From positions 296,555,398-296,619,397 of the forward strand of contig NC_133770.1 of the NCBI RefSeq assembly GCF_003597395.2: a stretch of 64,000 nucleotides of DNA, given 5' to 3'. The translations under genes were made by a program, and so were the position numbers. Below, one piece after another: positions 33,300 through 43,602 of this stretch; within the stretch, counting starts at the first letter, position 1, and the number at the start of each line of letters is the position of its first letter. The stretch comes from Chelonoidis abingdonii. Taxonomy: Eukaryota; Chordata; Testudines; Testudinidae. The notes under the pieces were generated by a model that worked only from the letters and a program-made list of their open reading frames with translations, had not been told where the DNA came from and ran no database searches.

Positions 33300-35316
33300 A
33301 CACTATGCTTTTTAGGGATGGGGGCTAAAAGAACTCAATTGGCTAGGGTACTTAAAGAATCAGCTGAAACAATCTCAGAAGCATTAGCAATGATCCTTGA
33401 GAACTCCTGGAGGACTGGTGACGTTCCATAGGGCTGGAGAAGGGCAAACAGTACCTGTCTTTAAAAAGGAGAACAAAGAGGACCCAGAGAATTCTAGTCT
33501 AGTCAACCTAACTTTGATACTTGGAAAAATACTGGAACAAATTATTAAACAATTTGCAAGTACCTAAGGAATAACAGGGTGATAAATAATCACCAGCATG
33601 GATTTCTCAAGAAGAAATCATGCTAAAACAACACAATTTCCTGCTTTGACAGTATTACTCATTTAGGGAAGGGGGAAGCAGTGTTCATGATTTATCTTGA
33701 TTTTAACAAGAGCTTTTTTAAAGCTTTTGACACTATCCTCATGATAGTCTCAGAAACAAAACTAGGAAAATGTGGTCTAGATGAAATTTGTATAAGGTGC
33801 GTGCACAGCTGGTTTAAAGAGCAGTTATCAATGGTTTGCTGTCAAACTGGAATGAGGTATCTAGTGGGGTTCCACAGGGGTTTGTCCTGGGTCTGGAACT
33901 AGTCAATATTTTCATTAACGGGATAATGGGAGGGGGGAAAGTATACTTATAAAAATCGGTGGATGACACCAAGCTGGGAGGGGTTGAAAACACTTTTCGA
34001 ACAGGATTAGAATTCAAAAATGACCATAAAGAAATTGGTAAATTGGTATGAAATCAGTGAGATGAAATTCAGTAAAGACATATGAAAAGTATTATATTCA
34101 GGAAGGAAAAAAATAAAATGCACAACTACAAAATGGGAAGTAATTGGCTAGGTGGCCGTACTGCTGAAAAAGGATCTGGGGATGATACTGGATCACAAAT
34201 TGAGTATGAGCCAACAATGATGCAGTTGCAAAACAAAGCTGATATAATCTGGGAGTGTTATATGTAAGACGTGGGAGATAACTGTCCCACTCCACTCGGC
34301 ACTGGTGAGGACTGTGTCCAGTTCTGTGTGCCATGAGAGAGCCCAGAGGAGAGCAATTAAATGATAAAAGGGTTAGAAAACTTGACCTGTGAGGAAAGGT
34401 TAAAAAAACTGGGCATGTTTAGTCTTGAGCAGGGGCTGCGCCAGCCTCTTCCCAGCGCTGGGGGCCTGAGGTGAGCCTCAGACCCCCTTTGCATGAGGCC
34501 TCACCCCTCTCTGTGGCCCCGCTCCTGCTCCTCTTCTCCCCCGCACCCTAACACCCCACCCCCTGGCCAAGCTGGAAGCTGGAGTGCAGTGCAGTGCTGG
34601 TTTCTTGCAGGCGGTAAGAGCTGCTTGGGCAATGGGACCGTGGGAGGTGAGGCCCAGGAGCCCGGGCTGGAGTGGGTCCGGGACGATCTGGGGAGCCCTG
34701 GACCCTCCACCTGCCCTGAGTGGAGTGCCCTAGTGGGCAGGGACGTGGGCCAGGGGCTGATCTTGAGCACCCTTGCCCCCCACCCGGGGTTACTTCTCCG
34801 CTGCTGCTGGAGCTGGGTGCCCAGCTGGCAGCTGCCACTCTTTCCACTCTGCCTTCAGAGCTGGGCAGCCACAGAGCAGCAGCTGCTACAGGGTGTCTAT
34901 GGGAGGGATAAGGTAAATTTTGGGGTGGCTTTAGCCCCTGCAAGCCCACCGCCCCTGGTCTCGAGGCAAGGAGACATGGGGTGACCTAGTAAGTCTTCAA
35001 ATATATTAAGGGCTGTTATAAAGAGGATGGTGATCCATTGTTCTCCATGTCCACTGAAGGTAAAAAAAGAAGTAATGAGCTTAATCTGCAGCAAGGGAGG
35101 TTTAGATTAGTATGAGGGAAAAGGTTCTAACTCTAAGGGTTGTTAAACTCTTGAACAGGCTTCCAAGGGCAGTTGTGGAATCCCAGGCACCGGAGGTTTT
35201 GAAGACAAACATCTGTCTGGGATAGTTTAGGGTTAGTTGGTGCTGCCTCAGTGCAGGGGGCCGGACATGAAGTCCTCTTGTGGTCGCTGAGAGACCCGCA
35301 TTTCTCTGATTCTGCA
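33300..35316 (+). mobile_element. CR1 LINE fragment, split by a hAT-like element
   Basis: Starts inside the reverse transcriptase and runs to a degraded 3' end. Motif A reads YLDFNKSFFKAFD (33693-33731), with a few extra codons relative to FSKAFD. Motif B (SSGVPQG) is legible at 33860-33884 and the FADD position is lost (cggtggatgac near 33957-33967). The element is interrupted at 34430-34957 and resumes with 'gtcttcaaatatattaaggg'. Confidence 0.85.
34430..34957 (+). mobile_element. GC-rich hAT-like element, 528 bp
   Basis: Ends caggggctgcg (left) and accgcccctg (right) form a short inverted repeat. Flanks gtcttgag (34422-34429) and gtctcgag (34958-34965) are a 7/8 match and restore the CR1 sequence. 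The GC-rich interior creates 133-163 codon frames on both strands, which I treat as noise. Confidence 0.8.
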
Positions 35317-35342
35317 GTTCTTACAATTAATCATGTTTAGGC

Positions 35343-35560
35343 AGGGGCGCTAACCTGGAATTTGGCAGATCTGGGTTCAATTCCCTTTTCCACCACGGCC
35401 TGGCTGTGTGACCTCAGGGGAGTCACCTCGCTTCTCTGTGTGCCTGTTCCTCACCTGTAAAAATGGGGAGAACAGCACTTGGCTACCTCACAGGGTGGTT
35501 GTGAGAGTCAGTACATTTAAGATTATGAGGTGCTCAGATACTATGGTAACTATGGCTACA
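35343..35560 (+). mobile_element. MIR SINE
   Basis: 'tggcagatctgggttcaattccc', 'ctggctgtgtgacctcaggggagtcacctcgcttctctgtgtgcctgttcctcacctgtaaaaatgggga', 'acctcacagggtggttgtgag', and a worn 3' end. Confidence 0.85.
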
Positions 35561-36309
35561 TACGCAGGTAGATAGAAAGGGGCACAACTCAGACCAGCCC
35601 AGCTGCCAGCTCCATAAGCAGAACTGAATGAGGGACCCCACTGGAGTGGTTTGGATTCCTCCCACCCTTGTAAGGCCAGCTCGGTGTCTTATTCAGCACC
35701 GTAGCAAACCTATGGTTGGTTCCAAAAAGAGTTCCCTCTGGATCGAAACCCACTGGGAATTTACCAGTTGCTAGGGTACTTCTTCAAATAGCAAATTGCC
35801 ATCAAGAATGCATCAGCAAGTCATTGCATTTAGCAGTGGGGCTCTGGCTGGAGGAGAAAGCTTGCGCTTTGCTTCATGACAATGCACAGCATCAGGGAAT
35901 ATACTGAATGTTGGTACTAACCAAAGGGCTTAAAGCCCAGGCCTGTTCCAAGCAATTTCAGTGATTTATAGTAGGAGACTATGTTAGATTGTCTGCCGAG
36001 CACTCCAGTATTAACATAAACAGCCCCATCCCAGTGTACGCTACAATTATCTCTGAGAAAACCCACAGATGTTGTGAGGCTATGCTAGGGTGAGTCATTT
36101 ATTTACTTTTATAAACATCACTTTTCCATCCTTATTCAGGGATAGTCCTATCAATTCTGCATCAGTTTTTCAAGGCAAGTCTGATCATTGTCACAGGATC
36201 AACCTCGGACTATGGTGTGTGAACCAAGCCAGGATCAAATGCCTGTGACAGTTGGTGACAGGCAAGTTGCCTGGGTTTGGGGTTGGGGTTGGTTCTGGCA
36301 AACATCAAA
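35561..36309. other. Unassigned sequence
   Basis: No gene or repeat that I can name. Confidence 0.4.
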
Positions 36310-36895
36310 GGACCTGATCTTGTGAGGTGCTGAACACCCGTCTTCCTGCTAGTTTTTCCCCACACATGTGCGGAATGAATTTTATGTGCCCCAATACGGA
36401 GGTGCTTTGGTGGTCCCTCACCAGCCACCCAGACAAGCAGCAGCAGCTGTGGGCTCCTTTCCACCCCCCTTCCCCATCACGGGCAGGCAGGCAGGCAGGC
36501 AATCAGTGCTGCTGCCTGCTGATGATGGGGGTGGAGAGAGGAGCCCTCAGCTAGCCGGCTGAGAGGAGTGAGCTGGGGTGGGGTGGAGGGGCAAGCGGAG
36601 TCCTGGGCCGATGGGCCTAAAGGAGCTCGGGGGAGGGGCTGGAGAGGAGCCAGTGCTGCAGCCTCTGGACCACAGTGCAAGTGAAGTGGAGTGCGGGGCT
36701 GGGCTGGAGGGGGTCACTGCTAAGCGTGGGCCCAGCGCCATTATAAATCCAGTACTGTCTGGGCTGAGTCGAGGGAGGAGTGCTGTGCCAGGTCTGGGGC
36801 TGGGGGAGAGGCAGCGTGTGCAGTGCTTAATAAGTTGCTTAAAGGGAACTTAACTGAGCACCCACAACCTCCACTGATTTCCATGGGAGTTATAG
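36310..36895 (+). mobile_element. TIR element split by a GC-rich insertion
   Basis: Left part 'gacctgatcttgtgaggtgctgaacaccc' (36311-36340) and right part 'gagcacccacaacctccactgatttccatgggagtt' (36857-36892) look like the two halves of one small palindromic turtle element. The GC-rich 36350-36850 between them would be a later insertion, with a (GGCA)n run at 36482-36501. Exact edges are uncertain. Confidence 0.4.
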
Positions 36896-36901
36896 ACATT
36901 T

Positions 36902-37710
36902 GGGCCTGGTCTACACCTAAAACTTAGGTTGATGTCACTCTGAGGCAGGGCCACCCGGGAGGGGATGGGGGAAGTGGGGCAATGACCCTGGGCCCCACAG
37001 GGGCCCCCATGAGAATATAGTATTCTATAGTATTGCAACTTTTTTTAATGGAAGGAGCCCGCAGAATTGCTTTGCCCTAGGCCCACTGAATCCTCTGGGC
37101 AACCCTGCTCAGGGGTGTGAAAAACTGACACATCTGAGACTCATAGTGAAATCAGTCTAAGCCCAGGTATAGACAGTACTAGGTCGACAGAAGAATTCTT
37201 CTGTTAACTTAGCTATTGCATCCTGAGGAGGTGGATTAATGGTGGCAATGAAAAACCCCTTCTGTTCCCATAGCAAGTATCTACACTATGGTGCTTGCTG
37301 GAATGTCCCATCTATCCCTGGGGTTTCCAATCTCCTGGGAAGAGGCTCAGAAGCCAACAGTTTTACTGAAAAAGCCTTTATTATTTCAAAGGCTGGTCAG
37401 CCAAATAGCACAAACATAACAATTTTCTATCCCCACTTAGTTACTGCAGCCAAAGTAAAACCCATAAACCTTCTGAGCAAAAAAAACCAACAAAAACAAA
37501 AAAACCAAACCTTATTATTGTTAGCCTTGTGCAGAGCACCCAGAGCTGGTTTTAACCAGATCTTGACTACTACTAGGGGCCCTTACTTCCTGGTTAGGAC
37601 AAAACTCTGCCAGCAACTGCATTATATAGGCATCATTTATATTTCATCAGTTACAGCTGCAGCACCACAACTATTCTGCTGTAGCATCGGCAGTGCAAAC
37701 ATACCCTTGG
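36902..37710 (+). mobile_element. TIR-type element, repeatedly interrupted
   Basis: Pieces 'ggcctggtctacacctaaaacttaggttgatgtc' (36903-36936), 'gtatagacagtactaggtcgacagaagaattcttctg' (37166-37202) and 'gctgcagcaccacaactattctgctgtagcatcggcag' (37656-37694) look like parts of one known turtle element. It contains the element at 36946-37107 and probably another insertion at about 37300-37640. The 196-codon frame at 37239-37829 crosses these joins and is not a gene. Confidence 0.5.
36946..37107 (+). mobile_element. hAT-like MITE, copy 1 (162 bp)
   Basis: Starts cagggccaccc and ends gggcaaccctg (inverted repeats). The interior 'gcccccatgagaatatagtattctatagtattgcaa' is identical to the copy at 63631-63795. 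Flanks ctctgagg / ctcagggg match 6 of 8. Confidence 0.85.
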
Positions 37711-37821
37711 TCCCTCCTAGGATTAGGGCTTTGAAAAGTGACCTGAACTGCTTGAGTCTGCAAACATGGGCTGGAAACCTCACTCAGAATAAGCTTTCAG
37801 AAAAGATTTACTGCTCTTCTA

Positions 37822-37926
37822 GGGCATGATCCTCAGCTGGTGTCAATCAGCATTGCTTGATTGACTTCAGTGGAACACTGACTTCAGTGAATCTATGCCA
37901 ATTGACACCAGCTGAGGATCATGCCC
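37822..37926 (+). mobile_element. Palindromic MITE, 105 bp
   Basis: Perfect 26-bp terminal inverted repeats at 37822-37847 and 37901-37926 (starting gggcatgatcctcagctgg). Flanked by the trinucleotide cta on both sides (37819-37821, 37927-37929), consistent with a 3-bp target duplication of PIF/Harbinger type. The spacer holds a further 'gacttcagtg' direct repeat. Confidence 0.8.
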
Positions 37927-37929
37927 CTA

Positions 37930-38410
37930 GTGCTGGATAGGTTGGATTATCAAGAGGTCTGAATCAAGCAACAAGTGGTGGCTTCTGGCTGGATTCAAGA
38001 TCCAGGAGAAGAGGTTCTGATTTTTATCAATCTGATGGTCACTGGGAATTTCAACATGTGGCCAAAGGTCTAGAATGAGGGATGTACAAGCAGGATGCAT
38101 TTCTTTGTCATCTACAAAGTTTTCTTTAAGTTTAGTTGCATGAATCAGGATTTCTGAGATCAGGAATGCACAGGAGGGATAAGGAGATACCTCCGAATCT
38201 CAGAGGGAGGGCAGCGAAATGAGCAGTTCATACCCTGTAATCTGAACCATTGTGTTTCCCCACACAAAACAGCAACAATGACAGCACAATCTGTCCTCTG
38301 AAACTGGTGGGACCCCCTCTAAATGGTGGGAGGGGAGTTTGTTGTCTGGGCCTGTTCAGCCCTCCACCTGTCTGTTGAATTCACCACTGATTAAGTCTGT
38401 TTGCAGTGTT
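37930..38410. other. Unassigned sequence
   Basis: No gene or recognised repeat. Confidence 0.4.
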
Positions 38411-39060
38411 CTTGTAGCAGAGTCAGTCCTGGGATATTAGAGAGAGGGGATGGGTAAGGTAATATCTTTCACTGGATCAACTTCTGTGGGTGAGAGAGAA
38501 GTTTTTGAGATAGGTGCTGGAACTATGGGTGCTGTTTCACCCCCTGGCTTGAAGTGGTTTCCATCAGATATTGGGTTTACAGTTTGGTTCAATGGATCTC
38601 AGCACCCCCACTATAAGAACTGTTCCAGCACCCCTGCTCTTCTTCAGGTCTCGGGAAGGTATTAAATACAAGGTGGAACAGATTGTTTAGTATAAGTAGT
38701 TAAAAACATATTCCTAGGGATCACTGAAGGTGAAGTGGCCCTTAACACCTCTCCTGTCATAGGACAAAAAAAGGGGAGTGGGTTACAGATTGTTATAATA
38801 AATAAATTTGACTTATGGTTTGTTAAGTCCATGATTTTTAGCATCTAGAAAAAGGCTGAATTTAAACTCTCAGGCTCACCTTTGGAAGGTGGTATGCAAG
38901 TTTCTTTGAGGATGAGGACTGAGTAGTCCACTCTGGAGTGACTGTTTTGAGATAAGTGTTTGCCCACAGGTGACATAGCATTCTTGTCTTTTATCATTTT
39001 TCTGAATGAGTTCATTTAGAGCACAGAAGCAACCTGACACATTAGTTGATGCTTTCAGAA
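38411..39060 (-). mobile_element. Penelope-like element 3' region with GIY-YIG remnant
   Basis: On the minus strand the sequence runs from a worn GIY-YIG endonuclease end (fragments HLSQNSHS and DYSVLILKE around 38900-38970) through a 3' untranslated part ('ggtgttaagggccacttcaccttcagtgatccct..'; 'cattgttccaccttgtatttaat' type) to an end at about 38411 (ctctaatatcccaggactgactctgctac). I recognise it as a turtle Penelope-like retroelement. It is inactive, with in-frame stops, and is split by the small element at 38509-38636. Confidence 0.75.
38509..38636 (+). mobile_element. hAT-like MITE inside the Penelope-like element
   Basis: Left end ggtgctggaac and right end gttccagcacccctg are inverted repeats (consensus caggggtgctggaac). 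Penelope-like sequence continues on both sides (gagagagaagtttttga | ctcttcttcagg), though about 10 bases of the host seem to be lost and no 8-bp duplication is visible. Confidence 0.75.
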
Positions 39061-39064
39061 CTGC

Positions 39065-39210
39065 TGTATGGTTTACAGAGGCTAGCTTGAGACACCTGAA
39101 AGGGGACTAATTTTCTGAGAATCCGATCCTTTTCAGGTATCTTCAAGTTGGCACCCAAAAATTGAGGTTCAAACCACAAATTTACATGTGAAAAGCTTAA
39201 CCATTGATCA
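39065..39210 (+). mobile_element. TIR element fragment
   Basis: Contains a palindrome 'cttgagacacctgaaagggga...tccttttcaggtatcttcaag' followed by 'ttggcacccaaaaattgagg'. The same family is present at 57961-58142. Confidence 0.55.
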
Positions 39211-39704
39211 CTGCACTCAATAACCAATATGGAATAAATGAAACCACTCTTAACATCTACAGATTATGGGATTTCATATGGTACATGGCACATCAAGGCC
39301 AGTAAGTTTTTTTTTTTTTTTAAATGGATGAACAGCCAGAAGGATTCCTTATAAATGACCTTTCAGAATTCTGAAGTGCTTGTCCCCAAAATTTCACAGA
39401 GTAGCAGCTACTTTGCCCACCACTGAAATGCAGCCTTCTCTGGGTGGAAACATACTCATCTTTTAACAGCTCACAGGAATACACCAGTCTAGGACAGGCC
39501 ATGAAGAATATTCTATTAGAGTGGGGAATTAAAGGAGGCAAAATGTAATTAGCTAGTTAGGATTTGGCCAAGCAATGAGAGATACCAAGCCTGTTCTACC
39601 AGAAGTGCCCTGAGATCTGCAATGACCATATGTGATCAGGACCTTCTTGATTTCTCTTTCAAAATTTGGTTTGGAAGCTGTTAGGGTGACAGCAGAATGA
39701 GTAA
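39211..39704. other. Unassigned sequence
   Basis: No gene. A 15-base T run lies at about 39307-39321. Confidence 0.4.
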
Positions 39705-40178
39705 GATGACCATATTTCCCAAAGGGAAAATGGGATACCCTGTGGGACGTGCCTGAGCCCACCTCCCCTTTCTCCCACATCGAGTTCACCCAAACCACCT
39801 GGTGTTGCTGCTCACCTGAGCCCCTCCCATCCTACCTAGTACTGGCCCTCTCCCTCCCCTGATACAGGGCTGGACTGAGCTGCCTGGCATCACTGCTTGG
39901 CCAAGCCCCACCAGCTCGGGGCTGACTGCCCAAGCCCCAACATCTGGCACCACCACTTGCCCCCCAAACGTTCCCTTATGTCCCCCCTACGAGGGCAAGC
40001 TCCACTTTTTGTTTTGGCAAAACTAGGCATTTGTCCCATTTGCTCTCACCAACTGATGATCAATTAGCAAGAACAAACGGGACAACTGCCCAGTGCCCCG
40101 ATTTGCCAGACGCGTCAGGACAACCGGAACAGGGCTTGTAAAGGGGCCTGTCCTGTCCCCAAACGGGTGTAGGGTCAC
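39705..40178 (+). mobile_element. Possible TIR element
   Basis: Left 'gatgaccatatttccc' and right 'gtgtagggtcaccc' resemble worn copies of a gggtgaccata-type terminus, similar to the element at 9999-10375. Interior edges and target duplication are not resolved. Confidence 0.4.
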
Positions 40179-40239
40179 CCCAAGGAGGAGACAGCAGGTG
40201 CCAACCTTTGCCAGACTAAATCAGAAACGTTTCAATCAA

Positions 40240-41000
40240 AGCCAACAAAAACCCGCCCCGCGCCCCACTCCGCCTTCCCCAGGACACCTCCGGGGCTAGG
40301 AGCAGAAAACCCCCTTCCTGCCCTGGGAGTTCCCCGGCCGGCATCGAGCCGAGCCTGGGGAGCGCAGGGGGGTGCCCGCCCGCGGAGAGAGGGACCCGCG
40401 GGGGGTGGGCGTTGCAAGCCGAGCCGCTGGGTCCGCCGCCCCCCCGGGTCCGGGTGAAGGAAGCCGCTGGCCGGGATCCCCCGGGAGCGCGGCGCCCGCG
40501 TGAATCAGCGCTGGGGTGGGAACGGGGTTAGGAGGAGAGGGGGTGGCGGGTGCATCTGACTCACGCTGCAGCTCGGGCGTTTCCAGCAGGCAGGGCCGGG
40601 GCGCCCCCGCTGCACTGAGCCGCTCATTGCGCCCTGCAATTAATCCCCGCGCCGTTGGACCCGGCAATTACGCGCCCCTGGGCCGCTCGGGGAAAATGAG
40701 TGTGAAGTGCGGGGCGGGGCGAGCGCCCCCCCCCCCCCAGCTCTGCACGCGCAGAGGCCGCCCCACGCGAGACGATGCCCACGGCCCCCGAGGGGTGGCA
40801 GCGGGGAAGGGCTGCAGCCGGGGACACCCCCCGCCCCAGCGGGCTCTGGGCCAGCTCCGACGGCCGGTGGAGTCAATAGGCGTTTTACCGGGGGCTTCCG
40901 TGGCCTGGGATTTAACCCTTGCCCGCCCCTGCTGCAGTTGGAAACGTGCCTCCCGCGACAGCCAGGTTAGCAGAGCAAACCGGGATTAGGCCGAGCTCCC
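40240..41000. promoter_or_regulatory. CpG island
   Basis: A sharp change from AT-balanced repeat-rich DNA to about 750 bp dense in C, G and CpG (for example 40258-40510 and 40690-40890). It contains GGGCGGGGC-like Sp1 motifs (40713-40720) and no TATA box or splice-bounded coding exon that I can defend. The overlapping 120-157 codon frames on both strands are expected by chance at this composition. It may be a promoter or developmental regulatory island. Confidence 0.7.
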
Positions 41001-41499
41001 CCCGGGCAGGAAATGAGATGTGAATGCACCGGGCCTGCTGCGCTCAGGCATCTGAAGCTGCCTCCAGCATTGCCAAACTTGGAGAGTTATTTAAAAAAAA
41101 AATCCCGTCTGGATCATTCCTTCCCTCCTGGCCAATGGCCTCATTCTTGCATCTCCCCACAATTGCTTTTTGCAATTTCTGGCTCCCTGTGTAAAGGTAG
41201 GGGGCCCTGGGGAGAGAGGCTGGCCGCATGGGGTTCCTGTCTCAGCCAGAAGCATCTGATATCCCATTAAAGAAAATCCTTTTCTCATCAGGCCAGCTTT
41301 GGATATCCCAGTGGCTGGTGGAGTCTGGGTGTTGTCAGACTTTTGACACTTATGTCATTCACCCATCATCTTATTCTAACTTTGGACCATTGTCATGGGG
41401 TCATGTAACATCCCAACCCCTAGAGCTTTGCTCATTGTAATCTGCTAGGGAGGCAGAAAGCAATAGGTGTAGGTGGTATATGAGGTGTGATAGAGAGGC
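41001..41499. other. Unassigned sequence
   Basis: No gene or recognised repeat. Confidence 0.4.
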
Positions 41500-41750
41500 A
41501 ATGTTGCTGAGAGGTTAAAATGGGACTATGAGGCAGAACTGCTGGATTTTCTCCCTGACTTTACAATTTAGTCACCTTGTGGCTTTGGATAAATATCCTG
41601 TCTCAGTTTCCTCATCTGTAAAATGGGGATAATCCTACTTAACTAGAGCACGGGTTCATTGCATGGATAATGCCATTAATGATTTATACAGTGCTTTGGG
41701 ATCCTCAGTGAAGGGCACTGAGTAGGTGCAAAGTATGGGTCTTTAGAATA
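41500..41750 (+). mobile_element. MIR SINE
   Basis: 'ttgctgagaggttaaaatgggactatgaggcagaactgctggatttt', 'cctgtctcagtttcctcatctgtaaaatggggataatcc', then 'tacagtgctttgggatcctcagtgaagggcactgagtaggtgcaaagta'. Confidence 0.85.
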
Positions 41751-42754
41751 ACTACTGTCATCTGGGGAAGGGAGAGAGGATTTCATCTGCTGCATTTTGA
41801 GTAGGCTGGAAAGGAACATGACAGCATCAGAAGAGGACGGAACTGTGCAGTCAGGTTCATGGCATTGTTAATACTGATGGTTTTTTGAATGGCTGCTTGG
41901 CCATGGAATTGCCATGGGGGAAGGGAGCTAAGAACCAGGCAAAGCTGTTAAAAATGACGAATGTTGGTTTAAAACAAAGGCAAACCAAAAATCTTCAACA
42001 GCTGGACGAAGGGTTTGAAAACCAGCTAGCCACGTCAAAAACTGGGCAGATGGTCATTGCGATTGAGGTACTGTACACCTGTGGGTGATAAGCCACAGGT
42101 ACCTGGCTTATAGGTAATTGGAAATTGTTGAGCAAAATCTTTAGCCAGACATGATGCAAGGCATTACAAGTGCAAATGCTCTGATACCTGTTGCTGGAGG
42201 CAAGATAGAATTGATCAGTTATAAGCTGCAATGCTGTGCAGTAATCCTCTTTCAAAATGTCACCGGGACCTACACCAGCAATTCTCCTTCCTCCTGTCCC
42301 TCATTATCAATCTAGTGCATCAGTGGAGTTGACGCATTAGCTGAGTCCCCAGCCCTGCATGGCAGCTGGAATCTGTGCACACAGGTTCTGAAGTCTGAAC
42401 TAGAACCTTCATAGGCCTTATACCTTCACAGTTCGTACTTGGCATGCTCACCCATACCTCTGCTGCCACTACCTGTGCTACTGTGGCTACACAGCTATTT
42501 ATATGTGCCCGGGAGCAGTGCAAGAGTACCCCTTGATCCCAGGGTAGATGTGGCCATAATGAATAGGCAGTGGCTCTACCAGGTGAACCAGAAGGGGGAA
42601 CCTCCATAAAGCTTGTCTCACCTGGAAATTGCTCCATGCATATTTCACACACATACAAATTGAGATGTGGGACCAAAAGTCTCTTTTGATAAACAGCAAG
42701 AGTGGGACTGCAGAGTGAATGAATCCCAAACAAATGCTGGATCACCCACTTTGT
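41751..42754. other. Unassigned sequence
   Basis: No gene seen. The 141-codon frame on the minus strand (42745-42320) has no recognisable domain. Confidence 0.4.
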
Positions 42755-43195
42755 GAGAAATGTAGGAATTGCCAGACTGCATCAGACCTGAGGTCTGTCT
42801 ACTCCAGTATCCTGTCTCCAGCAATGGTCAGTACCAGGCAGCTCACAGAGAGGTGCAAGCAACCTCATGTCAGACAGATGTGGGATAACCTGCCCTCCCC
42901 ACATTATGTTTCTTCCTAATCTTCTAGTAGTCAGAGACTGGCTTAAGCCCTAAAGCAGGAAGTTTAATTGCTCTTCCATAATTTGTTTGCCTTCGTTATC
43001 ATTACTTTGGATATGCTTGTTATCTATATATATGTCCAACCACTTTTTGAATCATGCTAAGTTTTTGACTTCCACGACATCTCTGGCAATGACTTTGACG
43101 GGTGATCACACAGTATGAAAAGGTATTTCCGTTTATCTGTTTTGTGTTTGTCTCCTTTCAGTTCTATGGAAAGTCTCCTTCTTTTTGTGTTGAGA
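42755..43195 (-). mobile_element. Old CR1-type LINE fragment
   Basis: Minus-strand CR1 landmarks: 'aggaattgccagactgcatcagacc..aggtctgtctactccagtatcctgtctcc', then 'ccaaccactttttgaatcatgctaagtttttgacttccacgacatc', then 'cacacagtatgaaaaggtatttccgtttatctg'. Confidence 0.75.
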
Positions 43196-43479
43196 GACGG
43201 GGAGAACAGAAGCCCACGGTTCCTGGAGAATAGGCTCCCCTACACCTCTTGGTAGCAGGACACAGAGTAAAGCTGCGCAAAAACCAGGCACCACTCACTT
43301 GGCGTGAGGTTTCCACAGAGCCCTGCTGATAAGTTTTTCAGTGGCTCTTTTGCACAGAGTCAGCTCTGGTGTTATAATGTTTAGGCAGCTGTTGCACTCT
43401 CTGACCACTGACTGCTAGCTGATCAGTGCAGTCACATTGTAGCCATCTCTTTGTTGTATCTAGGGTTGTCTCGCATATT

Positions 43480-43575
43480 TAAAATGTAAGCTCTTGGCCA
43501 CAAGGACTGTCTTGTTTGCACACTGCGTAGCACAATGGGGCCCTCTAGGCAGTACTGCAATACCAATAAATAGTA
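43480..43575 (+). repeat. Ancient interspersed repeat copy with AATAAATA tail
   Basis: 'aatgtaagctcttggccacaaggactgtcttgtttgcacactgcgtagcacaatggggccctctaggcagtactgcaataccaataaata'. Same family as 22505-22645 in the other orientation. Confidence 0.6.
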
Positions 43576-43602
43576 TTTTATTTTACTTTATTTTATTTTA
43601 TT
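43568..43602 (+). repeat. (TTTTA)n low-complexity tract
   Basis: Repeated ttttattttacttta units next to the 3' tail of the preceding repeat, probably grown from that tail. Confidence 0.85.

Noticed and set aside
34493..34984. 163-codon open frame (+) and 133-codon frame (-)
   Set aside because: They lie in a GC-rich hAT-like insertion with a recognisable target duplication; composition explains them.
36270..36296. Interstitial telomere-like G-rich run (gggtttggggttggggttgg)
   Set aside because: Only three irregular units and no TTAGGG repeats.
37239..37829. 196-codon open frame (+)
   Set aside because: It runs across the joins of nested TIR-type elements and ends next to a MITE; no motif.
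40516..40989. 157-codon open frame (+) in the first CpG island
   Set aside because: Arg/Gly/Pro-rich frame typical of stop-poor GC-rich DNA, with competing frames on the other strand.
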